From Actimicrobium sp035984655 (GTDB taxonomy: Bacteria; Pseudomonadota; Gammaproteobacteria; Burkholderiales; Burkholderiaceae_D), in contig NZ_JAXCHT010000017.1 of NCBI RefSeq assembly GCF_035984655.1, positions 29,802 to 93,801 of the forward strand: a DNA stretch of 64,000 bases, given 5' to 3'. Position 1 is the stretch's first letter, and each line of letters begins with the position of its first letter. Shown here piece after piece: positions 24,518-32,719 of this stretch. Made by a program: the position numbers and the translations under genes. The notes under the pieces are model-generated. The model was not told where the DNA came from, searched no databases, and was given only the letters and a program-made list of their open reading frames with translations.

Positions 24518-25767
24518 TGTTCGGTTTCGCGCTAACAAGACGCACGACGGCCGGGTTCGTCGTGCGCATTCTCTCTTCCGGAATCATGGGTATCGTTGCA
24601 CTGTCGGCGTGTGCGTCGCTGCGTGCAGCGGCGCCGGCGCCGCTGGTGCGCAGCGCTGCCGGCAAGCCTGATCCCGATGCCATGCTGATCGCGATCTACA
24701 AGGATCTGGCCAGCAATAATCTGCGTGCAGCGCAAGGCAAGGCCGACGCACTGGTCGAGGCTTATCCGAATTTTTCGCTTGGCCAGCTGATTCGCGGCGA
24801 TCTGCTGCTGATGCACGGACGGCCGATCGCCGGCCTCGGCAGCGGCTCAAATGGCAACGCCGAACGGCTCGCCGATCTGCGCGAAGAAGCCATGGTCCGC
24901 TTGAAATCGTTGCGCGAGCGCCCTGACCCGGACTTGATCCCACGCGCCTTCCTGAAACTGCGCGACGATCAACGCATTGCACTGGTGGTCGACGCCAGGC
25001 GCTCGCGCCTGTATGTGTACCAGCATCTGCATGGTCAGCTCAAGCTGCTGACCGATTACTACATTACGCAGGGCAAGCTGGGCATCAACAAGATCAAGGA
25101 AGGCGACCAGAAAACGCCGATCGGGGTCTACTACATCACCAGCCACCTGGCGCGTTCGCGGCTGCCCGATTTCTATGGCGCCGGGGCCTTGCCGATCAAT
25201 TATCCGAACGAATGGGATCGGGTCAACGGCCGCAGTGGCTCCGGCATCTGGCTGCACGGCACGCCGTCCGGCAGTTACAGCAGGCCACCGCTGGCTTCCG
25301 ACGGCTGCGTGGTGCTGACCAATCCCGATCTGGAGAAGCTGTTTGCGTCGGTCGAAGTCGGACGCACGCCGGTTGTCATCGCCGAACAGGTAGAATTCGT
25401 CAACAGGAAAACCTGGGCCGGCGAGCGCGAAGCGGCAGACAGCCTGCTCGAGGCCTGGCGTCATGATCTGGAAAGCCTGAATCCGACGCGCTTCGTCAAT
25501 AACTACTCGGTGAATTTCAAGTCCGGCCTGGGTGAAGACCTGAGCGCCTGGATTGCCAAGCATCAGCAAGCGGTCGCTGGCGTGAAGGCAATTGCCATCA
25601 AGCTGCAGGATGTGACGATGTTCGCGTATCCGGGCCGCAATGACCTGATCGTCAGCACCTTCACGCAGGAAGGCAGCTTTGACAAGCGCCACTTCCAGAC
25701 CCGCACCCGGCAGTATTGGCAAAAGGAAGGCAAGGCCTGGAAAATCGTCTATGAAGGCAATCTCTAA
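24517..25767 (+). CDS. L,D-transpeptidase (YkuD) lipoprotein with NTF2-like C-terminal domain
   Basis: The 416-residue protein carries a YkuD catalytic domain with His247 in HGTPSG and the nucleophile Cys264 in ASDGCVVL. These form the HxxxxxxxxxxSDGC signature of enzymes that make or cut 3-3 peptidoglycan crosslinks or attach proteins to the wall. Near the N terminus GIVALSAC resembles a lipobox, so it may be an outer-membrane or periplasmic lipoprotein. The C-terminal 110 residues (LEAWRHDLESLNPTRFVNNY ... WKIVYE) form an NTF2-like domain related to that of the preceding protein. I chose ATG 24517, which overlaps the previous stop; ATG 24484 is a longer alternative. Confidence 0.88.
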   Translation: MFGFALTRRTTAGFVVRILSSGIMGIVALSACASLRAAAPAPLVRSAAGKPDPDAMLIAIYKDLASNNLRAAQGKADALVEAYPNFSLGQLIRGDLLLMHGRPIAGLGSGSNGNAERLADLREEAMVRLKSLRERPDPDLIPRAFLKLRDDQRIALVVDARRSRLYVYQHLHGQLKLLTDYYITQGKLGINKIKEGDQKTPIGVYYITSHLARSRLPDFYGAGALPINYPNEWDRVNGRSGSGIWLHGTPSGSYSRPPLASDGCVVLTNPDLEKLFASVEVGRTPVVIAEQVEFVNRKTWAGEREAADSLLEAWRHDLESLNPTRFVNNYSVNFKSGLGEDLSAWIAKHQQAVAGVKAIAIKLQDVTMFAYPGRNDLIVSTFTQEGSFDKRHFQTRTRQYWQKEGKAWKIVYEGNL

Positions 25768-25777
25768 CGGAGTCGCA

Positions 25778-26356
25778 ATGCAAAATACACGTCGTCAATT
25801 CGCCCGCCTGATCGCAGGTCTCGCACTCGCTGCCGGCAGCGTCGGTGCATTCGCTGCCGACGCCCCGCATGTCCTGCTGAAAACCAGCATGGGCGATATC
25901 GTGCTGGAACTCGATGCCGACAAGGCGCCAAAATCCGTCGACAACTTCCTGAAGTACGTCAAGAGCGGCCATTACAAGGGTACGATTTTTCATCGCGTCA
26001 TCGACGGCTTCATGATCCAGGGCGGTGGCTTCGACAAGAACATGGTGCAAAAGCCGACCAGTGCACCGATCAGGAATGAGGCCAGCAACGGCCTGAAGAA
26101 CGAGGCCTATACGGTCGCCATGGCACGCACCGGCGATCCGGATTCAGCCACTGCGCAGTTCTTCATCAACGTCAACAACAACGGCATGCTCGACTATCCG
26201 GGCCGTGACGGCGCCGGTTACGCGGTGTTCGGCAAGGTCATCGCCGGCCAGGATGTGGTCGACAAGATCCGCCTGGTGCCGACCAAAAACGCAGGGCCAT
26301 TTCAGAACGTGCCACAAACACCGATCGTGATTGAAAACGCGACGCTGACCAAATAA
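25778..26356 (+). CDS. ppiA: Periplasmic peptidyl-prolyl cis-trans isomerase (cyclophilin A type)
   Basis: This 192-residue cyclophilin has a signal peptide (RRQFARLIAGLALAAGSVGA, cleavage after AFA at about residue 26) and so works in the periplasm. The catalytic core shows FHRVIDGFMIQGGGFD with the active-site arginine, MARTGDPDSATAQFFINV, and the C-terminal GQDVVDKI. A CGGAG site precedes ATG 25778. It follows the L,D-transpeptidase by 10 bases and is directly followed by a cytoplasmic paralogue that shares long identical DNA stretches. Confidence 0.95.
   Translation: MQNTRRQFARLIAGLALAAGSVGAFAADAPHVLLKTSMGDIVLELDADKAPKSVDNFLKYVKSGHYKGTIFHRVIDGFMIQGGGFDKNMVQKPTSAPIRNEASNGLKNEAYTVAMARTGDPDSATAQFFINVNNNGMLDYPGRDGAGYAVFGKVIAGQDVVDKIRLVPTKNAGPFQNVPQTPIVIENATLTK
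25979..26025 (+). repeat. Near-identical 47-base block shared by the two cyclophilin genes
   Basis: Positions 25979-26025 in ppiA and 26509-26555 in ppiB match at 46 of 47 bases, including an exact 26-base run. The block encodes the FHRVIDGFMIQGG active-site segment. It reflects tandem gene duplication and perhaps recent gene conversion. Confidence 0.9.
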
Positions 26357-26394
26357 TTTTTTTCAACCCATTTCGATACCTAACGAGGCATACC

Positions 26395-26883
26395 ATGGCA
26401 GTCATCATCACCACCAATCACGGCGACATCAAACTGGAACTCGACGCTGAAAAAGCACCGAAGACCGTCGAAAACTTCCTGGCCTATGTCAACGCCGGGC
26501 ATTACGAAGGTACGATTTTTCATCGCGTCATCGATGGCTTCATGATCCAGGGCGGCGGTTTCGAGCCTGGCATGAAACAGAAGCCGACCAGGGACCCGAT
26601 TGAAAACGAAGCCAAGAACGGCCTGAAAAATGCCGAGTACACGGTTGCCATGGCGCGTACTTCGGAGCCGCATTCGGCGTCGGCGCAATTCTTCATCAAC
26701 ATCAAGAACAACAGCTTTCTCGACTATCCGGGCCAAGACGGCTGGGGCTATTGCGTGTTCGCCAAAGTGGTCGACGGTTTCGATGTGGTCGACAAGATCA
26801 AGGCAGTCAAGACCACCCGCACCGGCATGTTCGCCGATGTCCCGGTCGAGAATGTCGTGATCGAAAAGGTCACGGTCGTCTGA
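26395..26883 (+). CDS. ppiB: Cytoplasmic peptidyl-prolyl cis-trans isomerase (cyclophilin B type)
   Basis: A 162-residue cyclophilin without a signal peptide, so it is cytoplasmic. It has FHRVIDGFMIQGGGFEPGMKQK, MARTSEPHSASAQFFIN and the C-terminal DVVDKIKAV, all standard for PpiB; the length is the family norm. An ACGAGGCA site precedes the ATG. It lies 38 bases after ppiA and 13 before lpxH on the same strand. It speeds proline isomerisation during protein folding. Confidence 0.96.
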   Translation: MAVIITTNHGDIKLELDAEKAPKTVENFLAYVNAGHYEGTIFHRVIDGFMIQGGGFEPGMKQKPTRDPIENEAKNGLKNAEYTVAMARTSEPHSASAQFFINIKNNSFLDYPGQDGWGYCVFAKVVDGFDVVDKIKAVKTTRTGMFADVPVENVVIEKVTVV

Positions 26884-26896
26884 TCACGACGGCAGC

Positions 26897-27688
26897 ATGA
26901 CCCGCTCCCAACAGGGACAACAGGCGCAACCACAACCGGTTGCGCTTTTTGTATCCGATGTGCATTTGCAGGAATCGATGCCGGCCACGACGGCGGCGTT
27001 CCTGCACTTTCTGCAACAGCACGCGCGCCATGCACAGCAGCTGTATGTGCTCGGCGACCTGTTCGAATATTGGGCCGGTGACGACGATCTCGACGCGCCG
27101 CTGCACGCGCAGGTAGTCGCTGCGTTGCGCGCTGTGAGCGACGCCGGCACGGCCGTTTTCTGGATCGCCGGCAATCGCGATTTTCTGGTGGGCGCCGGCT
27201 TTGCCGCGGCCACTGGCGCAACCCTGCTCGACGACGGCACGGTGGTGCAGCTTGCCGGGCAGCGCATCGTGCTGGCGCACGGCGATGCCCAATGCACCGA
27301 CGACACCGCCTACATCGCCTTTCGCAATCAGGTACGCCATGCCGACTGGCAGCGTGACTTTCTGGCCATGCCGCTGGTGCAACGCAAGGCGATCATCGAC
27401 AACATGCGGGTACAAAGCCGCGCCGCGCAGCATGCAAAAAGCGCCGAGATCATGGACGTCAACCCGGCCGCGATCGCAGCACTATTTGACGCCAGCGACG
27501 CCACCATCATGATCCACGGGCACACCCATCGCCCCGCCACCCACGTCACGCAGGTGGGCAATCAGCAGCGCATCCGCCATGTGTTGCCGGATTGGGATTG
27601 CGAGGCATTGCCCAGGCGCGGCGGCTGGCTCGCGATCGATGCCAGCGGCCGCATTCTCAGTCATGACGCCGACGGTACCCCTGCCTGA
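26897..27688 (+). CDS. lpxH: UDP-2,3-diacylglucosamine diphosphatase
   Basis: The 263-residue metallophosphoesterase removes UMP from UDP-2,3-diacylglucosamine to form lipid X in lipid A synthesis. It contains the calcineurin-type metal motifs FVSDVHL, GDLFEYWAGDD, AGNRDFL, LAHGDAQCTDD and IHGHTHRPATH. It acts at the cytoplasmic face of the inner membrane. It follows ppiB closely, and only 18 bases separate its stop from the convergent sulfur gene at 27707. Confidence 0.95.
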   Translation: MTRSQQGQQAQPQPVALFVSDVHLQESMPATTAAFLHFLQQHARHAQQLYVLGDLFEYWAGDDDLDAPLHAQVVAALRAVSDAGTAVFWIAGNRDFLVGAGFAAATGATLLDDGTVVQLAGQRIVLAHGDAQCTDDTAYIAFRNQVRHADWQRDFLAMPLVQRKAIIDNMRVQSRAAQHAKSAEIMDVNPAAIAALFDASDATIMIHGHTHRPATHVTQVGNQQRIRHVLPDWDCEALPRRGGWLAIDASGRILSHDADGTPA

Positions 27689-27706
27689 CCGCCCTGCCCC
27701 ATCCGA

Positions 27707-28888
27707 TCAGATCGCATCCAGCGCACGCCGCAAGTCGCGGCGCAAGTCCTCGACATTTTCGACCCCGACCGATAGCCGCACCAGCCCATCGGTAATCCCG
27801 AGACGGGCACGCTGTTCGGCCGTGATGGTCGCATGCGTCATGATGGCCGGATGCTCGATCAGGCTTTCGACGCCGCCCAGGCTTTCGGCCAGCGCAAAGA
27901 TGCGGCAGTGCTCCAGAAAGCGGCGCGCGCCGGCCAGATCAGTATTGAGTTGCGCGGAGATGATGCCGCCGTATCCGTTCATCTGACGCCGCGCCAGCGC
28001 GTGTTGCGGGTGCGATTCGAGGCCCGGATAGAACACCTTGCCGACTTCGGGTTGCTGCTCCAGCCAGCGCGCCAGATCGAGTCCGTTGGCGTTGTGCCGT
28101 TCGCAGCGCAGCGCCAGCGTCTTGATGCCGCGCAGCGCCAGAAAGCTGTCGAACGGTCCGGCGATGGCGCCCACCGAATTCTGCAGGAAGCCGAGCTGCT
28201 CGCGCCACGGCGCCTGATGCGCTTCGCCGCCGACAATCGCGATGCCGCCGATGATGTCGGAATGGCCGTTCAGGTACTTGGTCATCGAGTGCACGACGAT
28301 ATCGAAACCGTGCTCCAGCGGCCGCTGCACGAAGGGACTGGCAAAGGTATTGTCAGCCACGGCGATGATGCCGCGCTCGCGGCAGATCTTGCCGATCGCT
28401 TGCAGATCGGCCAGCTTGAGCATCGGGTTGGTGGGTGTCTCGACCCACACCATGCGCGTCTCGGGTCGCAGCGCCGCCAGCAATTGCGCCGGATCGATCA
28501 TGTCAACGTAGCTGAATTCGAGTCCGGCACTGCGCCGGCGCACGCGCTCGAACAGGCGGTAGGAACCGCCATACATGTCATCACCGGCGACGATGTGGGC
28601 GCCGGCATCGGCGATCTCCAGCACGGTGGCAATCGCCGCCAGTCCGGAGGCAAACGCAAAGGCTTGCGCGCCGCCCTCCAGATCGGCCACGCAGCGTTCC
28701 AGCGCAAAACGGGTCGGATTGTGCGAGCGGCCATAGTCAAAGCCCTTGTGCACGCCCGGACTCTGTTGCACATAGGTCGAGGTGGCGTAAATCGGCGGCA
28801 TGATCGCGCCGGTGGTCGGATCGGGCGTCTGGCCGGCGTGAATGACGCGCGTGGCGAAGTGGTCCTGCGGTTCGGTGGTCTTGGTCAT
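27707..28888 (-). CDS. Cystathionine gamma-lyase/gamma-synthase family PLP enzyme
   Basis: This 393-residue fold-type I enzyme belongs to the Cys/Met metabolism family. It shows the substrate loop GFDYGRSHNPTR, DDMYGGSYRLFERV, VETPTNPMLKL and the PLP lysine in HSMTKYLNGHSD at about residue 203. Its start overlaps the stop of the cystathionine beta-synthase gene by four bases (ATGA). That pairing points to the reverse transsulfuration pathway, with this protein as cystathionine gamma-lyase releasing cysteine. Gamma-synthase activity cannot be excluded from sequence. Confidence 0.9.
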   Translation of the reverse strand: MTKTTEPQDHFATRVIHAGQTPDPTTGAIMPPIYATSTYVQQSPGVHKGFDYGRSHNPTRFALERCVADLEGGAQAFAFASGLAAIATVLEIADAGAHIVAGDDMYGGSYRLFERVRRRSAGLEFSYVDMIDPAQLLAALRPETRMVWVETPTNPMLKLADLQAIGKICRERGIIAVADNTFASPFVQRPLEHGFDIVVHSMTKYLNGHSDIIGGIAIVGGEAHQAPWREQLGFLQNSVGAIAGPFDSFLALRGIKTLALRCERHNANGLDLARWLEQQPEVGKVFYPGLESHPQHALARRQMNGYGGIISAQLNTDLAGARRFLEHCRIFALAESLGGVESLIEHPAIMTHATITAEQRARLGITDGLVRLSVGVENVEDLRRDLRRALDAI

Positions 28889-30261
28889 GAGAGTGTCCTG
28901 CGTAAATGATTGATCAGGTCGAAGCGGGTAATCAGTCCATGGAAGGTCTGGCCCTCGGCGATCACGGCGATCAGGCCGCGATCCAGCGTTTGATGCAGTT
29001 GCGCCAGGGTGGCGTCGGGACGCAGCGTTTCGATTGCGCTGGTCATCGTGGCGCCGACCAGCGCATGAAATCCGTCGGTCTCGGCAGCGACGTGCAACAG
29101 CAAATCCGATTCATCCAGAATGCCGACCAGTTGCCCATCCTCGATCACCGGCAACTGCGACAGGTCGGTGCTGCGCATGCGGCTGAACGCCGTCATCAGG
29201 GTATCCGTGGGCAGCACGCTGACCACATCGCCGTCGGCGTAGCGACGGCCAATGAAGTCGCGCAGATCGTCAAATGCCGGCCGCTGCAGCAAGCCCTGAT
29301 CGACCATCCAGCCGTCGTTATACAGTTTCGACAAATAGCGCGTACCGGTGTCGCACACAAAGGTGACGACGCGCTTGGGCGTGGTTTGTTCGCGGCAGTA
29401 CTTGAGCGCCGCCGCCAGCAACGTGCCGGTCGATGAGCCGCCCAGAATCCCTTCGGTGCGCAGCAGCGTGCGCGCCATCGCGAAACTCTCGTCATCGCTG
29501 ATGGTGAAGGCGCGGCGCACGCTGCCAAAGTCGGCAATCGACGGAATGAAATCTTCGCCGATGCCTTCGACCGCCCACGAACCGCTGGTGCTGGCGACAT
29601 GGCCGGTCTCGACATATTCGGTCAGGATCGATCCTTTCGGATCGGCCAGCACGAACGCCACGTCAGGAGCCACCGTGCGGAAGTACCGGGTCAGTCCAGT
29701 CAGGGTGCCGGACGAGCCGACACCGAGCACGATGGCGTCAAGCTTGTGCTCCATCTGCTGCCAGATTTCTGGACCGGTGCTGCGCTCGTGGGCCAGCGGA
29801 TTGGCGGGATTATTGAACTGGTCGGCAAAGAAAGCGCCGGGAATTTCGGACGCCAGACGCGCCGCGAGATCCTGGTAATACGCCGGATGTCCCTTGCCGA
29901 CATCGGACCGGGTCAGGTGCACTTCGGCGCCCAGCGCCTTCAGGTGCAGGATTTTCTCGGTCGACATTTTATCCGGCACCACCAGCACTACCCGATAGCC
30001 TTTGGTGCGCGCCACCAGTGCCAGTCCCAGTCCGGTATTGCCGGCGGTAGCTTCGACCACCACGCCGCCCGGTTGCAGCCGGCCGTCGGCTTCGGCCGCT
30101 TCGATCATCGACAGACCAATGCGGTCCTTGATCGAGCCGCCCGGGTTCTGCGATTCCAGCTTCAGGAACAACTGACAGAGCCCCGTGTCCAGTCTGCTTA
30201 CCTAGACCAGCGGGGTATTGCCAATCAACGACAGTACTGCAGGTTGGGATAGTTCGGACAT
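28885..30261 (-). pseudogene. Cystathionine beta-synthase gene interrupted by an in-frame TAG at codon 20
   Basis: From ATG 30261 the frame reads MSELSQPAVLSLIGNTPLV, then TAG (30202-30204), and then continues without shift as VSRLDTGLCQLFLKLESQNP to the stop at 28885. Apart from the amber codon the 459-codon frame is intact. It contains SIKDR with the PLP lysine, the EATAGNTG loop, the GSSGT phosphate loop and two C-terminal CBS domains (about residues 335-455). A CAG or GAG to TAG change would explain it. A product restarted after the stop (for example TTG 30171) would lack the IGNTPLV active-site strand and so probably be inactive. Sequencing error or readthrough are alternatives. It overlaps the cystathionine lyase/synthase gene and should feed it cystathionine. 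Confidence 0.85.
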
Positions 30262-30476
30262 GGTGCAGTCAACTCCTCGAGTTACCCCCATGCCACGCGA
30301 GACGCGCAGCGTAGGCCGGCAATACTGGCCTGAGAATCGATGCAGGGGAACGGATTTTTTCGCATAAGCATGGTGCGAAATCGGTGAGGATGACGATAGC
30401 ACCATTCAGCGCAGCAGGGCGGAGCCAGTTGGTTGTCGTGCGGGTGATACCTGAAGCGCCGCTGGCGCCCAGCGGG

Positions 30477-31160
30477 TTACTCGAATTGTTTGCGGAACTG
30501 GGCAAATTGCGCCGACAGCGCGTCGAGCTTTTCCTGCAGGCGTGCCACCTCGATTTCCAGCTGGGTGACGCGATCGACCCGGCCTTCTGTCCTGGCGGCG
30601 GGAACCGTCGCATCGTCCGACGCCGCACCCGCGACTTCGCCGCCAAGCAGATGCGCATAGCGCGATTCCTTGGTGCCGGGCGTGCGCGCGAGCCGGGTCA
30701 CCAGCGGTGGATATTTATCGATCAGGAATTGCAGACTGTTTTCGACCTGTTCGATCGACGCAAACGCGTGCAACCGTTCGCTGCGTGCGCGAATCTCGCC
30801 GACCGTCTGCACGCCACGCAGCATCAACGTCACCAGTACGGCCAGCTTGTCCTGCTCCAGCGTCCACTTCAGCCGCATGCGGTGCTCGTACTTGGCAACG
30901 CGCGCTCCGGCCTGGCTGACTTCGGCCGCCAGCTTGCGCTGCACCAGGCGTTGCAGGGCATCCTGCACCTCGACATCAGTGAGCGTCATGACCGGATCAC
31001 GACTCGACAACTGATTGCAGCCGTTGGTCAGCGCGTTGATCGAGAGTGGATAGGTGTCGGGCGTCAGCGCTTCCTTTTCGGCCAGCACTGCCAGCACGCG
31101 CAGTTCAATCTGGTCGAGGATATCGTCGCCCGTTGCGACTGTCGGATCGGTCGGCATCAT
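30477..31160 (-). CDS. YceH-family (DUF480) protein
   Basis: The 227-residue protein matches the YceH/DUF480 family, built of two winged-helix domains (ALTPDTYPLSINALTNGCNQ, QSSRDPVMTLTDVEVQDALQ-type segments and LMLRGVQTVGEIRARSERLH). It ends in a short coiled coil (about residues 195-227) rich in E, K and Q. Function is unknown; a DNA-binding or regulatory role is suggested by the fold. Its start is one base after the cysE stop, so it is in the cysE operon. Confidence 0.88.
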   Translation of the reverse strand: MMPTDPTVATGDDILDQIELRVLAVLAEKEALTPDTYPLSINALTNGCNQLSSRDPVMTLTDVEVQDALQRLVQRKLAAEVSQAGARVAKYEHRMRLKWTLEQDKLAVLVTLMLRGVQTVGEIRARSERLHAFASIEQVENSLQFLIDKYPPLVTRLARTPGTKESRYAHLLGGEVAGAASDDATVPAARTEGRVDRVTQLEIEVARLQEKLDALSAQFAQFRKQFE

Positions 31161-31161
31161 G

Positions 31162-31911
31162 TTATTGCACCAGCCGATTCAAGGAAGCCGGATCAAACTT
31201 GTCCAGCTCCGGCAGCGTCTCGCAGCCAATACCCGAGCACTTGAGCGCGGCCAGAATTTTTTCGATTTGCTGTTCCTGCGTGGCGGCGTTATCGATCAGG
31301 CCGTGCAAGGCTTTCGAGAGCGGATCATCGCCGCCGGGCATCACGCCATAAGCGGCGAACATGCGCGCCGCCACCGCGTCTTTCGGGTTGCCGTTGTCTT
31401 TCTGGACGATGCGCGCCGGATTGCCTACGGCCGTCGCGCCGGCCGGTACTTCCTTGACCACCACGGCATTCGAGCCGACCTTGGCCCCAGCACCGATGGT
31501 GAACCCACCCAGTACCTTGGCGCCAGCGCCAATAATGACGCCGGTTCCGAGTGTCGGATGGCGCTTCGTGCCCTTGTTGAGGGAGGTCCCGCCCAACGTG
31601 ACGCCCTGATAAATGGTGCAATCGTCACCGACTTCGGCGGTCTCGCCAATCACCACGCCGAAGCCATGATCAATGAACACGCGACGCCCGATGGTTGCGC
31701 CGGGATGGATTTCAATGGCGGTAAAAATACGTGTCAGATAGGAGATGAAGCGGCCAATCCACTTCAGGTCATGTCGCCAGAACCAGCCCGCCAGTCGATG
31801 CAGCACGATGGCCTGAAAACCGGGATAGCACGTGACCACCTCCCACGCATTGCGCGCGGCAGGGTCACGTTCGATGATATTGGCGATGTCTTCCCGCAGG
31901 CGGCTGAACAT
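31162..31911 (-). CDS. cysE: Serine O-acetyltransferase
   Basis: The enzyme acetylates serine to O-acetylserine, the first step of cysteine synthesis. The 249-residue protein has an N-terminal helical domain (MFSRLREDIANIIERDPAAR) and a left-handed beta-helix of hexapeptide repeats (HPGATIG, IDHGFGVVIGETAEVG, YQGVTLGGTSL). The histidine of IDHG is the catalytic base type. It is the shorter EpsC/CysE form. The start is ATG 31911; a TTG further upstream is possible. It sits in a region with transsulfuration genes, so the window holds both cysteine routes. Confidence 0.94.
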   Translation of the reverse strand: MFSRLREDIANIIERDPAARNAWEVVTCYPGFQAIVLHRLAGWFWRHDLKWIGRFISYLTRIFTAIEIHPGATIGRRVFIDHGFGVVIGETAEVGDDCTIYQGVTLGGTSLNKGTKRHPTLGTGVIIGAGAKVLGGFTIGAGAKVGSNAVVVKEVPAGATAVGNPARIVQKDNGNPKDAVAARMFAAYGVMPGGDDPLSKALHGLIDNAATQEQQIEKILAALKCSGIGCETLPELDKFDPASLNRLVQ

Positions 31912-31976
31912 GAGTAGGGGGCGTCGTGGCAAAGACGCTTATGGTAACCGGTTCGCTGCGCTGCCGCTGTTGCCGG

Positions 31977-32714
31977 TCAAGCCTTGGCCAGTCGCTGGCG
32001 CCGCGCTTCGAACAGGCACACGCCCGAGGCAACCGAGACGTTGAGGCTTTCAACTGCGCCGAACATCGGGATGTGCACCAGGAAATCACACGCCTCGGTG
32101 GTCAGGCGGCGCATGCCCTCGCCTTCGGAACCCATCACCAACGCGGTCGGGCCGCTGAAGTCGGCCTGATACAGACCCTGCTCGGCGTCTTCGGTGGTGC
32201 CGATCAGCCAGATGCCGCGATCCTTCAGGTCGCGCAGCGTGCGCGCCAGATTGGTGACGGTTATGTACGGCACGCTTTCGGCTGCGCCACTGGCGACCTT
32301 GGCGGCCGTCGCGTTGAGCCCAACGGCACGGTCTTTCGGTGCGATCACGGCATGTGCCCCCGCGCCGTCGGCGACACGCAAACAGGCGCCGAGATTATGC
32401 GGATCGGTAATGCCATCGAGCACCAGCAACAACGGCGGACCATCGACCGCATCGAGCAGCTCATCGAGATTGCGCGCCAGCGAGACTTCGCCGGCCTTGG
32501 CCACCACGCCCTGATGGCGGCGCGTGCCGACCATGTTCGACAGGCGTTGGTCATCGGCCTGGATGACACGTACCTTGACGGCAGCGGCGGCCTTGAGCAT
32601 GTCTTTCATGCGCTGGTCGTGGCGTGCCGTGTCGACATAAATTTCTTCGACACTGGAAGCTTCGTGACGCAAACGGGCGGTGACTGCGTGAAAGCCGAAA
32701 ATCAGTTTACTCAT
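31977..32714 (-). CDS. rlmB: 23S rRNA (guanosine-2'-O)-methyltransferase
   Basis: This 245-residue SpoU-family enzyme methylates G2251 of 23S rRNA. It has an N-terminal L30e-like RNA-binding domain (KLIFGFHAVTARLR) and a trefoil-knot methylase domain with the motifs NLGACLRVADGAG, LVMGSEGEGMRRL and IPMFGAVESLNVSVA. It starts five bases after the rnr stop, so the two RNA genes form an operon. Confidence 0.96.
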   Translation of the reverse strand: MSKLIFGFHAVTARLRHEASSVEEIYVDTARHDQRMKDMLKAAAAVKVRVIQADDQRLSNMVGTRRHQGVVAKAGEVSLARNLDELLDAVDGPPLLLVLDGITDPHNLGACLRVADGAGAHAVIAPKDRAVGLNATAAKVASGAAESVPYITVTNLARTLRDLKDRGIWLIGTTEDAEQGLYQADFSGPTALVMGSEGEGMRRLTTEACDFLVHIPMFGAVESLNVSVASGVCLFEARRQRLAKA

Positions 32715-32719
32715 GGTTC

